From NCBI GenBank assembly GCA_005656395.1, contig SRSI01000010.1:2480001-2544000 (forward strand): DNA of 64,000 nucleotides, written 5' to 3'. This DNA comes from Strongyloides papillosus (taxonomy: Eukaryota; Nematoda; Chromadorea; Rhabditida; Strongyloididae). The position numbers and the translations under genes were made by a program. Position 1 is the stretch's first letter; the number at the start of each line of letters is the position of its first letter. Shown here in pieces: positions 1-11,048 of this stretch. The notes under the pieces were generated by a model that worked only from the letters and a program-made list of their open reading frames with translations, ran no database searches and had not been told where the DNA came from.

Positions 1-1043
1 TTGATTCTGTTGCTATTTTAGCTAGTGTTGCTACAATATCAATTTCATCTAACACCCGTAAATCACATATCAATGATTTAATAATTTTAGGAAATTTTAT
101 AATTGCAAATCCTAAAAATAACCTTCCCTCACGTCTTGTTTTATTATTAGCAAAATTATATAAAACTCCTTTAAACATATCATATAACATTTTAATTTTA
201 GTAAATTGCAAATTCTTTGATGCCATATAAACAGCTTCAGCAATATCTCTAGCTGATTCTAATGTACGTAATGTAGCATATACAGTCATCATTGATGAAA
301 TTGATTCAAAATCATGGTGCAAACCCGAAGAGTAAGGCCTTTCCAAGGTTGATTTGAAAATTAAAACATTTTCTCTGATATATGAGGAGATTTCCGGATA
401 TTTAGTTTCAAGAACAACAGCTCTAGATTCTAGAAGTTTTTTACATTCACTTGATTTTTTTGATGTAGCGTGTAGCAGTATACAATTATATCTGTTCTGC
501 AGTAGTGCAAATAGTCTTTTAGCAACATAATTTGTGAATGTTTCACTCTCATCCCATGTTGATAATTCTACATACCAATTAAAAATACTTAAAATTTCTT
601 CCGCAACTTTCATGACATCATTTCCTTTACTAGAAGTTGGCTTTTTTTTAGAAACCAAAAAATCAACAAATTTAAATAGAACGAAAAAGTTTCCTATCTT
701 TTTTTTATCAAGTTTTTCAAATTTTGTTTTCAGTATTGCACCAATAACAATATCGCCTGATATTACACATAGATTTATCAAACTTTCTAATGGATTTAAA
801 TATTTTAAGCCATAATTATCTTCATCAAAAAATGCTGTTATTATTAAACCTAGATTTGAAAATAAACAAAAAACATTCAAATAAATTAGAACATACCACA
901 TATTTGGTGCATCTCCTTCCGCGTTAATGTTTTATTTTCGATGGCACTCTTTATAGTTGAAGCAAATTCAGAATTCTTTATTGTCCCCAGAGCTGCACAC
1001 TTAACAATGTTGAATATTTTAAAAACAATATCTTGTTCAGGCA
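1..1043 (-). CDS. Mediator subunit 24 (MED24/LIN-25)-like, 5' part, cut by window edge
   Basis: Minus-strand coding sequence in two visible exons, roughly 1035-897 and 849-1, separated by a 47-nt intron (896-850, GTATGT...CTAG). The gene continues past the left edge. The predicted protein is all-helical with no compositional bias. A stretch ending in F-A-I-I-K-F-P-K-I-I matches the spacing of the F-T-F-L-K-I-P-Q-V-L region of Mediator tail subunit MED24, whose C. elegans orthologue is LIN-25, and the preceding helices also fit by eye. MED24 would act in RNA polymerase II transcription in the nucleus. The start is unresolved: the ATG at 1043 opens a different frame that soon stops, and the coding frame has a TGA at 1038-1036. 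A further 5' exon, or an acceptor near 1031 or 1000, is therefore likely. The family call rests on pattern memory and is moderate; large helical scaffolds are easily confused. Confidence 0.45.
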
Positions 1044-1726
1044 TTCTGAACAATAATTATTAAAAAGTTTGTTGTTTAAAGGTTTTGATAATGCATGAAA
1101 CGTTTCTCCAATAATATTGTTTCAGAATTAAATTGTTAAATTATATTGTAAAAGTCAATTAATGGCACTTATAATAGATATTAAGATTAGTATACAATAA
1201 TAATAATACTAATTTTTACAGCAAAATTGTAAAAAAACATCTGGAAGTACTATTCTAGACTTACAAGTGAAATTTATATTTACTAATAGAGACGTATTTT
1301 TTGTACATTCAAAGGATTAAGAAAAAGTGTTTTCATTGATCTATAATTCTAGGTGTTAGAGTTTCATTAATTAGAGTTTACATAAATCAACATTATCTAC
1401 AAAGAATTTTGAAAGAAGTTGCTTTTAAATACATAAAATTTATTTGTTTTTGCCAAAATACTTAAAAAATTAAATTTAATTATTTCATATTTATGCAAGA
1501 TTTCCCTATATTGTCATTGGAAGCAAAAATTAGCATTAATGGGAAAGCGAGAAATTTAACAAATTGTTTAATTTTTAAAAGTTTATTCATTTCAATAAAA
1601 AATACTTACAACTTTATTTATAAAACTGATAGAAAAAGGTTTTGACAAATTATAGTTTTTACCATTGGAGATTTATTAGTTTAATGATTAAAAATTAAAA
1701 ATAACATATTAAGAATGTTAATTATA
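1044..1726. other. Intergenic, AT-rich
   Basis: AT-rich DNA between two minus-strand genes. No open frame with coding character, no RNA gene and no clear repeat was seen. It should contain the 5' region of the MED24-like gene and the 3' end of the secreted-protein gene. Confidence 0.5.
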
Positions 1727-2278
1727 TCAAAATACGTACTGAGAAGGATTCACTGGTACTTTTGCACTTTCTGGGGAAGTAAAAGCATCTTTGGGGACAT
1801 TTACCAACTTCTTGAAAGTATCAATAGATTTATCAGTTTTTTTTTGTGTTTTTTCGTCTCGATTAGTAACAGGTTTGCTTACCACTTTTTTTTCATTTTG
1901 TTTACAATTTTCGACAATATCAACTATAGCTACATTACTAACTCTTACCTCATTATTAGGTCCACCTTTCAATAATCTTTTTGAGCCACTCTTCTTTGCT
2001 TCGTTTAAATTTAGACTTCTTCCACTTTTAACATTAACTTTTTTAATTTTCACTGTTTTAACACCACCATTTTTATTCTCGTTATTACCATTTACGTTCT
2101 GTTCATTGGGATCCAATGATTTACTTTTCTGTTCGATAAAATTGTTTTTGAAACGCTTTTTATCACTTTCCATTCTATGTCTTTCATTTTTTCCGATATC
2201 AGGTGCTTTGCCCTTTTTTCCACAAGTATGAATGGTATATAGAAAGTTAAATAACAAAAAAAGAAAAAAATGTAACAT
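1727..2278 (-). CDS. Secreted lysine/asparagine-rich protein, function unknown
   Basis: Single-exon frame of 183 residues. Residues 1-18 form a strong signal peptide (Phe/Leu-rich core) followed by C-G-K-K-G-K. The mature part is highly charged, rich in Lys, Asn and Ser, and of low complexity, with a proline-containing tail ending N-P-S-Q-Y-V-F. There is no transmembrane segment and only two cysteines (about residues 19 and 125). Small secreted basic proteins starting with a single Cys-Gly-Lys cluster are common in nematodes and usually have no assigned function. The open frame on the opposite strand (1791-2231) is a composition shadow. The ATG used is the one in front of the hydrophobic core. 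No function is proposed. Confidence 0.6.
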   Translation of the reverse strand: MLHFFLFLLFNFLYTIHTCGKKGKAPDIGKNERHRMESDKKRFKNNFIEQKSKSLDPNEQNVNGNNENKNGGVKTVKIKKVNVKSGRSLNLNEAKKSGSKRLLKGGPNNEVRVSNVAIVDIVENCKQNEKKVVSKPVTNRDEKTQKKTDKSIDTFKKLVNVPKDAFTSPESAKVPVNPSQYVF

Positions 2279-3289
2279 ATATGCCTCAAGTATATAAAAT
2301 AATAATGAAATTTTGACATTTAAATAGAAATGTAATGCTACAAAATATAACTAATATAATTAATATTTAAAATTAACATTCCTGTTATCTATTCTACAAA
2401 ATTTTTATCAATGTGGAATGCTTTTTCCTAAAATTAAGAGATTTTAAAAATTTGATATACACAAAATAAGGATAAATTTTGACAAATATTGATGGAATTT
2501 AATAAAATGTCCCACCTGGTAGAAAAATTAATTTTTATTAAAATTTTAAAAATACAGGCGGCAACAAAAATGCATGTTATTTTTTGATTTTCTGTAAGTT
2601 TGATTTTTCAAGATAACTCGAAAGATATTATAAAAATAAATTGGTCTTTCGGATGATATAACTTTATATGAAAATGTAATTTTTAATAATTCAAACTATA
2701 AAAATATTAAAACTACACCATTATATGTTAAAAATGCTATTCCTAAAACTTTTACAATTTTAATTAAAACTAACTTATAATTTTGTATTTTTAAATGTAT
2801 TGTAGAAATCGAGTTAAGTTTCGAAATAAAAATAATATCGTAGTAAAATATCAACTTACTTAAATGAAGTTTTAACTATCATTTTCATTTTTATAAGCGA
2901 AATATTTACAATGAAATTAGCTGCAATTCAAATCAAATTTGAATTTTAATATCCGGGACAAATTTACCACATTTTCCACAGATTTATGTTCTTTTTTGTC
3001 TAATGTATCTAGATAAATAAGACTCTTAATCAGAATAAACAAGTCAATGATAATGTTTATCAGGACATAATAATTCTTTCGTATTAATTTTTTATTAAAA
3101 CAAATAACTAGAAGTACAATACTGGAAAAAAATTATTATACAATAAAATTTACATCTAAATACAATAATTAACAAAACAATTTTATAAGAAGGACCTAAA
3201 TTTTTATCAATAAACAGGAGACTTCTCTTATTCCTTTCCCTCAGTACTCCAAAAACTTCATAAATGTTGGTGTTTCTAGGCGAGAACCT
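2279..3289. other. Intergenic, AT-rich; possible degenerate repeat near 2510-2960
   Basis: No gene was seen. Around 2510 and 2960 the words TGTCCCACC and (reverse complement) TTGTCCCGG sit in opposite orientation, and a similar GGTGGGACA word recurs near 11510. This may be the remains of a dispersed repeat, but the similarity is too short to call an element. Confidence 0.3.
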
Positions 3290-4689
3290 CTATTTGTCAT
3301 TAACTACTTTCTCATCACCTTCGACTACACCAACATTATCATCACTTATTTCTTTATCATCCTTCTTTTCCAATAAATCATCTATATACATTTCTATCCC
3401 GTCACCCAACTTATACATCAGCCTCTCTCCACTGTACAAAAAAATTTCTTCATCATCCGGATGATTATTAAGAATTTTCTCAAAGAACCTAAAAAACAAT
3501 TTAAGTAATAAAAAAACACAAAGCACAACTTACTCATCAATCATAATATCATCAGGTGTACATAGATTCTTGCAAATTTTACACAACCACTTTTCATTGC
3601 CTCTATTAATAGTAAGGTAGTCTTCAAGATCATCTGGAATGATGTGGTTGCAGTTTCTCCCACGAAAAGGGATCCTTATCCTAACATATGTTGCTGAAGA
3701 TAGTAGGTTGATTTTAGTACAATCTAACTCAATCCCTCGTTGTTTTGGCATAAATTTTACAAAATCTTTTTTAAATTCATCAATTGTAATTCTTTCACGG
3801 GATAGTATTTCATTACACAAGTCTTCAACACTCCCTTGGGTTGATGAGAAAACCCCAATTGCGTATGTGTTGTTTTTGTTACGGGCTCTGGCAAATTCCA
3901 CTCTAATATTTAGATAATCACTTTGTTCACAATCCTCTTGACATTCTATAATCCCTTTATTGAGAACAGTTGGGGATGAGAGACGTTCTCTTCTATCTAT
4001 ATTATTATAGAAGATCTCACGTGGTAGAAGACTAGTAAAATCAACTTCATTGATAAATAACTTCATTCCAACTGGATAATCATCCTTTAGTGCATTTATT
4101 GCCCTGTCATCATCATTAATCCTTGCACATCGAAGGAGGAAAGTTGTTTGAGGAGGCATTCCTGATCCCGCTTCAAGAAATAATCCATTGAATAAGTTTG
4201 TTGCTACCTTAAATTCCAATGACATGCGGTAATCAATGCTCCTGATTGTAACACAGCTCCATCCTCCTATCTTTTGAATATCCTTGTAAAAATAAAGTCT
4301 TCTCATAGTGAAAACATTCTTGCGTTCTATATAACTAGAAAAATACCCTATGTCCAATGTCGGAATTATCCTTACATCATCAATCTCAATACCAGTTTCC
4401 AAATAACAATCCAAAATATCTCCACGATCTAGTATAATTTTAACAAGTTCTTCATCATCCGTGTGTAGTTCGAAGATATCGGATAGAATTCTCCGTAATT
4501 GGGATTTAGTTCCAGAAGGTTTGTGATTGATTCGCTTCAAGCAACTGTACAAGTCAACTGTCCTAAACTTTTTCAAAATTAAATCCTAAAAACATTTATT
4601 TATTAAATATAAGTAACTTTACAACATACCCAGCATTTTTTTATTGCCAGTTCATTAGTAAAAATGTTGTGGTCCTGAGAATTTGCCAT
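3290..4689 (-). CDS. PIAS/Siz-type SUMO E3 ligase, paralogue A
   Basis: Three exons: 4689-4630, 4585-3534 and 3488-3290 (436 aa), with introns of 44 and 45 nt. A SAP-like motif lies at about residues 26-57 (S-G-T-K-x-x-L-R-R). A PINIT-like middle follows, with Y-P-V-G-M-K-L-F-I-N near the position of the PIAS N-L-C-V-K-V-N strand. The SP-RING spans about 320-375. The four zinc ligands expected from PIAS are all present (C332, H334, C355, C358), followed by I-D-E-F-F-E-K-I-L, which matches the I-D-G-x-F-x-E-I-L helix of PIAS proteins. The acidic C-terminal tail has V-G-V-V-E-G-D-E, possibly a weak SUMO-interacting motif. PIAS proteins help transfer SUMO from the E2 Ubc9 to chromatin and transcription targets in the nucleus. 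It is short for a PIAS (usually 500-650 aa). Its closest visible relative is the gene at 7766-9714. It is divergently arranged with the SENP-like gene at 5408. Confidence 0.85.
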
Positions 4690-5407
4690 AACTTCTAAAA
4701 TAAATAAAAATCAAAAAAATATTTGTATAATAAATATTAAAAAATTTAAGACGTATTTGTTAAATAGACATTTTTTATTAAAGGTTAACACATAGTCGTA
4801 CATAGAAAACTATCTAATTTATGTTATAATGATTGGTAATAAAAACTAAAAAAACCTAAATATAATATTATATAAAGACGGATATAATGGTTAACATACA
4901 ATACAATACATATATCGATAAAGTAGTCAAATTATCGTCAAGCTAAAGTTCCTTTAAACAAAGTGTCTCTGAAATGATAGTCTAAAGTTCATGAGAAGAG
5001 AAGTTTAATTGATAAAGTGTGTGAAGTATCTTTATAGACTAAATTAAAATTCTTATGTAGTTGACAATAGCATAGTTCCCTTTATAACAAAGCAATTAAT
5101 TAACTTTGAATTTTGAAATTTATTTTATTGAGATGGATATTCCCCCTCATTTTTTTCTGTCTCACATTGGTTAATTAGCACCATAATAATCCTAGAAATT
5201 TCAAAAAAACTACGAATATCAATCTTGATACTATAATTTAGGCAACATCAGAAAATACAATTCCGGTGTCAATAATGATTACGAAATTCAAGTAAGTTTA
5301 ATTTAAACCACCAATTTAAGGGAAAATTTTGGGAGGGTGTTAGCTGTCAATCTCCTTTTTATTGTCTTTATTTTGTAACCGTTTTGTAGTTTTATTTATA
5401 AAGAAGA
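4690..5407. promoter_or_regulatory. Divergent intergenic region between PIAS-like A and SENP-like gene
   Basis: A 718-bp AT-rich interval between two head-to-head starts (4689 minus, 5408 plus). It presumably carries both promoters. No TATA element or defined binding site could be singled out in this base composition. Confidence 0.4.
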
Positions 5408-7237
5408 ATGAGCAAGGAAATAGCACATTCTGATAGTGGTGAATTCAAAAACAATAATGAAATGATGGAAATGTTTATGATCTACGATGAAAGGGCATGG
5501 AAACATCGTAGAAATAATTTTGATATTGTGAAGACGAAAATAATCTATGCAAATGGTGAAGAAATAAAATTGTCATCGGATGTTTTCCTACTGAACGAAT
5601 TAATTATCTGTTGCGCCTTCGACCACGGCGATGAATCTATTTCTATGAAGCACATATTAAGAAGTTATGTATCTAAAGTTGAGGTGAGTTTATAATAAAC
5701 GATGACATTAGTGATAACGATTTTTAAGTTCTTGAATAACGGTGAAAAAAAGGGTGCGGCTATAGTGTTGACGATATCATCGAGGAGTTTTCGGAAACTT
5801 TTAAAGATTTGGTTAGGACTTGGGTCGTCTAGATGTAACGATGGATCTTTTAGTAAATTAATTTTAACCATACCGATAATGAACAGTAGCAGCGAATCTA
5901 TTTATGGGATTACGTGTAGACTTCATGAGTTCTGTAATCCTAGTCCCAACAGTGGCAACTCGTACAAAATCCCTTTTGAAATCATTAACTTTTATCAATT
6001 GGAAATACGTGTTTCACCATTTGGGTTGAAACCAATCACTTATACTTCTAATGAGAGTTGTGGAGAACAATTCATTGTCTTTATGAAAAATAATTATTCA
6101 ATTGAAACTTCAAATATGATATTATCAAACTTCATACTGAAAATGAGGAAGCCTGTAAAAAGTAGTTTAGGCGATAATGTGTCTCTGCACCTAAGGACCA
6201 TTAAAAATAGTACGATTTTTGAAAAATTTGCAAGTGCCAGGATGTTCAAATCAGTAAATGCTGAGACAAATGAAACTTGCTACGTACATGGCAAAGCATT
6301 TTGTTCTTTATTTCGAAATGAATGGCTTCACTCCGATATAATAGATAGTTATCTCAATAGATGGAGGCTGAGAATGAAAAAACTCGTTACAGATTTTCTT
6401 AATACCGATAAAACTTGTTACAAGATTTACAATACGTCATTATATACAAGATTAACGAAAGAGATGACTTGTAACTCAACTCTAAACCTTGACGAGGATT
6501 CATTACATCAACTTCAAATTAATGCTAGAAGAATTTCAGGTGAGGAAATCTACCTTTCCTTACCTGTTTTCACTTCAATATTTGATTTCAATTTTCTTAT
6601 TGTTCCAATCAATGCTAGTAATCATTGGTTGACTGGAATTATATATCAACCGAAGAATTGCCTAAAACACAAATTTGCTGGTTCTTCAATGGAAACAGGA
6701 GATAACGATTGGACATATATTATCATTTATGACTCACTGATCAGCAATTTGTCTTCAAAATGTGGCTTTTATACTTTTGTTCTCACTCAGTACATCAAGG
6801 CTTGTCTTCGTTCACTAAAAGAAAAAGATTTTAAAAATGATTTCTATTTTGATGAAGGAAAAATTAAAACAGTTACCTTGAAAGGTACATACAGACAGGA
6901 TAATAAAAATGATGGTGGTTTATTCATGGTTGAATTTATTCGTCAAGTTTGTCTAAATCCCGATTCACTTGAAAAATTGATTAGAGGCCAATCGATGAAA
7001 AATGTCTTTCCCACATTTAATGCTAGTTCCGGGAGAAGTTACTTGAAATCTTATGTGTATTCAAAATTTAATTTAAAAGAATGGTCTTTGTTATACGAGA
7101 TGGAGGAATATTATTTAACTCAATATTGTAAACAAAGATTTGAGCGTCTTCGAACAAGATACTACGAATGTGTAGGTCGGAGTGGGAAAAAAAATATTAG
7201 GAGAACTTCGATACGATCTATACGCTACAGTGTTTAA
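5408..7237 (+). CDS. Ulp/SENP-family (C48) SUMO-protease-like protein, catalytic Cys replaced by Gly
   Basis: Two exons, 5408-5683 and 5729-7237 (594 aa), joined over a 45-nt intron. The C-terminal half follows the Ulp/SENP fold in order: E-W-L-H-S-D-I-I-D-S-Y-L-N, C-Y-K-I-Y-N-T-S-L-Y, F-L-I-V-P-I-N...N-H-W (His391), Y-D-S-L (Asp427), then Q-D-N-K-N-D-G-G (482-489). Family members read Q-x-N-x-x-D-C-G at this last motif, so Gln482 (oxyanion hole), Asn484 and Asp487 are kept but the nucleophile is Gly488 (codon GGT, 6914-6916; Cys TGT is one change away). The frame is otherwise intact and uninterrupted. Active members remove SUMO or mature its precursor. This one should be unable to hydrolyse and may bind SUMO, act as a decoy or have a scaffold role (inference). 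The N-terminal ~270 residues are not recognised. It lies between two SUMO E3 ligase paralogues. Confidence 0.82.
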
Positions 7238-7765
7238 TGTATCTTATTTACAGAGTTTCAGAGACTCTTGATGTTATGTGTATGATTATGTATAGAATTG
7301 TACTTTTTTTTATTGTAAATAGCTATTGTATTTTTCTATTTTTTGTAAATGTCTATTGTATTTATAAATATATACTTGTATTTTATTTTAAGTTTTTGGA
7401 TTTCTTGTAACAGATTATAAGGAAACAGAGCAATTTTTTAAATAATCTCTTCTATTAGCTAATGGTTTATTAATTGCGCCTAAACAATGTTGATTTTATT
7501 TTAAATTTTTTCTCATTATTTTTAAGTTTTAAATATTAGACACTGTTCCAAGAGCATTTACTGTGATTTTAGAATAATGTTTAGGTAAGTAATATAAAAA
7601 AAAGTCATCGAAATATTTTATCTTAAGACAAGTTATATATTATAGACACAAATTATTACAAATAGATGTGCTCATAAAAAAATCTACAATACCCATAATT
7701 AGTTTTCGAGATATTAAGAAATAAAAACTCTAAAAAAATTCTTTGCAATTCATCTTCAACCACGT
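7238..7765. other. Convergent 3' intergenic region
   Basis: About 530 bp between the ends of the SENP-like gene and PIAS-like B. It is T-rich just after the stop, as expected of 3' UTRs. No further gene was seen. Confidence 0.5.
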
Positions 7766-9714
7766 CTACTTTTTAGGAAAGAGTGAACGAATTTCAGGCA
7801 TGGTTATAACCTCCCACAATTCGTCACTTATATTTCTAGGTCTGCAGCGTCTTAAGCTTTCAATTCCTAAAGATACATACATATCTTTGAAATCACTGTT
7901 AGCAATAAATCCTTTTATAAGTTCAACAAAGACAGGACATTTTCTAGCGATATGGTCCTTAATTACATCAACTGATCTTCGTTGGAAACCAGAAGTCTGT
8001 TGGAGTCTGGGAATGGATACATCGGTTGAAGTTGGTGAAGAAAGATCTGTTCTTCCCATCGAAGCAAATATTTCAGAAAGGCTAGACGGTCTGGAAAGAC
8101 TTGATAAAGACTCAAAATTAACTGTTTCATCGGATCTGGATGTATCCTCTTGTCTTGCTTTCCTTCTTAATCGCTTACTACCAGACATCTTAGCAGGAAT
8201 TCTAGCAGAATTAATAACAGTTTCTCCGACTTTTGTAAGCTTAACTGGTGGTCCATCATCAAAACTATCGTCCAATACAATATAGTCAGTTACATTATTG
8301 TTGGAATTTGCATTTAAAGGTAACTGATTTCCACTATTGTCAATTGAAGGGAGGTTAACAGGGAACAAATCATCGTTTTCTTCATTATCTGTTAATACTA
8401 TGGCATCATCATTACTACTTCTCTCAGCCCTAATAACCTTTGAGTTGTTGATATCTAACATTCCCTCGTATCCAGCTATTTTATACTTTCCTCCAGGGAA
8501 AAGTTCAATCTCCTCAACACCAGGGTGGTTTTGGAGAACTTTTGTGTAGAATCTAAAAGTATAAACAGTAAGAAATATAGGGAAATGAAACAACTTACTC
8601 ATCAACTTTTATATCATCCGGTGTACAAGGACTTTTACATAGTCTACAGAACCAAGATTCAGTAGCCTTGTTGATATTAATAAAAGTTTCGAGGTCCTCT
8701 GGAGAAATATGCGTGCAATTCCTACCCCTAAACGGGATCTTTATTCTCTCTAACGATAACGAAGACTTGAGGGAGATCTTAGTAGAATCTAAGATTAAAT
8801 CATCATCACTTGAGAAGCATTTGTCCAGATCATTACTAAACTCCTCAACTGATGTCTTTGCCTTATTTGTGCTTTCAAATACCAATTCTTCCACTGTTTT
8901 GAGAGTGGAAGAGAATACAGCAAATGCAAAGGTACATCCAGCGTTTTCAGCACCATCAAAACAAATTCCCATTTGTAGAGTTTCTTTTATTTTACTAATC
9001 TTAGACAATTTAATTACCGCATCATTTAGATTAGTCGGCATATTTTCACGATTTTTTTTATCGGCAGTACTGTATGCAATTTCACGGGGCAAAAGATCCG
9101 TGAACTCTCGTGAGTTGACGAACAACCTCATTCCAAGAGGATAGCAATCAATATACGGCAAATTATTTTTGTCACCGATTCTGACAGATCGTAGTACCAA
9201 ACAATTCCTTGACTGTTGAGAATCTTTTGAAGAGAGTATACAGTCGCGTATTTCATTGGGTAACTTGAGACTAAATGAGAATGGAGTAGAGATATCCCTC
9301 GACGAAATTACCCTCCATCCCGATAAATTCTTAACATCTTTATGGAAATAAAGTTGTTTCATCGGGAAATCGGTTTCAATTATAACATCTCCATTTCCTA
9401 CTTTGTTATTCTTAGAGACCGTGAGACTTTCTGGAAGAGCTCTCAACACGTCTGGAGAACAATAATTTCTTCCTATGCTCCTCTCCAGTATAGCCTTTAT
9501 CGTCTTGTCCCGTGTCTTCTCGTTCTCAAGTACTTGCTTGAGTCTTCGGCGAAGAGCATCTTTGTTCCCTGAAGCGGGACAGGATACAGCAGCCAAGCAG
9601 TGCTTAAAATCATCTAAGCTAAATTTGTACAAAATTAACTCCTAAAATATTATTAATTATCCAAAGAAAGTAATAACTTACCTTGCACGTTACTAAATCT
9701 GACTTGCCACTCAT
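7766..9714 (-). CDS. PIAS/Siz-type SUMO E3 ligase, paralogue B
   Basis: Three exons: 9714-9682, 9641-8599 and 8552-7766 (620 aa). The intron positions and phases match paralogue A exactly (phase 0, then phase 2 after I/V-D-E), showing a shared origin. A SAP-like motif lies at about residues 16-50 (S-G-N-K-x-x-L-R-R), then a PINIT-like region, then an SP-RING with zinc ligands C320, H322, C343 and C346, followed by V-D-E-F-Y-T-K-V-L. Exon 3 encodes a much longer tail than paralogue A. Two stretches there look like SUMO-interacting motifs: [12 protein letters not shown] (about 8370-8411) and [10 protein letters not shown] (about 8254-8290). A Ser-rich segment and a basic K-R-L-R-R-K patch (possible nuclear signal) follow. 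It most likely acts as a nuclear SUMO ligase. It is head-to-head with the V-ATPase F gene. Confidence 0.87.
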
Positions 9715-10629
9715 TGCTGCTATTAGCAATCACGACAGAACAAGAATATGGTAAAAAATGAACTAGCTGAAATGATAAGGGTTAGAGAATTGTTAAAAAG
9801 TTCGATTCAATTGAAGTCGCGAACATCGACACACGGTACACAATGACGTTATATAATATTTTTTTCATGAAAATTAAACGTCGATTAGGCATGGTTGAAC
9901 AGTAAAATGAATATCAAATAAAATAAATAATAAAAGTGGGAAATTGTGGATGAACTAAGGGTTAAATTACCATGACCGTCACATTATAGGGTTACATTTC
10001 TTTCAAGAAGAAAACAATCAAATGTACTGATTAGTTGTTATTTAATAACAAAAAATGGTGACTTTTTTTTGGGAAGAAGATACATCTATATCCTTACAAC
10101 ACAATAAATGTTATATTTAATTGTAATTTATAATTGTCATCATACAATCATTTACCTTAAAGAAAAGTATAAAAGGTCAAAGATTAACCCAAGGGAATCT
10201 TTTTTTAAAAGTGTCCTGCAACTCAAAATGGTTAAAAGAAACGCTGTTCTTTTACCTTATGCTGTCTCCTAATAAACTTATCATATATTTGATTGTTTAA
10301 GAGTTATGTAACATATGAAGAAATAGTTTGTCTCTCGTAGATATTGACAAATTTTTTTATTATTCACAAAAACATACTTATTTTCTTTACATTTAAAAAA
10401 ATTTGATTATTGCATTATAATTGATATATAAAATGAATACCTTATGGTTATATGACATTAAAATACAACATTTAGTTTCCTAAAGTGTTATTTCACATTT
10501 CTTTAGAAACTTTAATTCTCATTTACTGTAAATACCATATAGACCTAAGAATACCACCGTTTAATATATCGAATTTTTTCACAAACGTAGAACATATAAA
10601 TTAAATATTTAGTTTAAGAATCATTAAAA
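9715..10629. promoter_or_regulatory. Divergent intergenic region between PIAS-like B and V-ATPase F
   Basis: A 915-bp gap between head-to-head starts at 9714 and 10630. AT-rich, with no coding frame. It presumably contains both promoters; no specific element is recognised. Confidence 0.4.
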
Positions 10630-11048
10630 ATGGCTAGAACTCTGAAAAAAGGACAAGTCTTATCAGTTATCGGCGACCAAGATACTGTCGTTGGATTCCT
10701 ACTCGGTGGAATTGGTGAAATAAACAATAACAGAGAAGAAAATTATTTTATTGTTGAAAAGAACACCACTACACTCGAAATTGAGGAGGCATTTAATAGA
10801 TTTGTTAAAAGAAAAGATATTGCAATAATTATTATCAATCAAAAGGTTGCTGATCTCATCCGCCAAACAATTGATCATTACAAAGATAGTATTCCTGCTA
10901 TTGTTGAGGTACCATCGAAAGATTCTCCATATGATATTTCGAAGGTAAGGTATCTTTTTAAAAGGATTAATTTTTTTTTCAATTTAAGGACAGTTTTCTT
11001 AACAGAGCACGTAACATTTTTCAAGTTGAAAATTTTATGGAATTTTAG
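10630..11048 (+). CDS. vha-9: V-type proton ATPase subunit F
   Basis: Two exons, 10630-10944 and 10989-11048 (124 aa), separated by a 44-nt intron. The protein begins M-A-R-T-L-K-K-G and has the family pattern [18 protein letters not shown], then [13 protein letters not shown] and P-Y-D, and ends [11 protein letters not shown]. Length and motif order fit subunit F (about 120 aa) throughout. It sits in the central stalk of the V1 sector and couples ATP hydrolysis to proton pumping across lysosomal, Golgi and plasma membranes. The last exon is only 20 codons and is required for the conserved A-R-x-x-F end; reading through the intron gives a false C-terminus. The C-terminal extension after I-F is divergent from other animals. 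Confidence 0.95.

Noticed and set aside
1791..2231. 146-codon plus-strand frame opposite the secreted protein
   Set aside because: It mirrors the Lys/Asn-rich minus-strand gene as Phe/Leu/Ser codons; no independent coding pattern.
2510..2970. Inverted repeat built on TGTCCCACC/CCGGGACAA
   Set aside because: Match limited to about 8-9 bases; not enough to call an element.
7743..9572. Several plus-strand frames (180, 70, 158 and 76 codons) across PIAS-like B
   Set aside because: Antisense shadows of exons whose SP-RING and intron phases are well supported.
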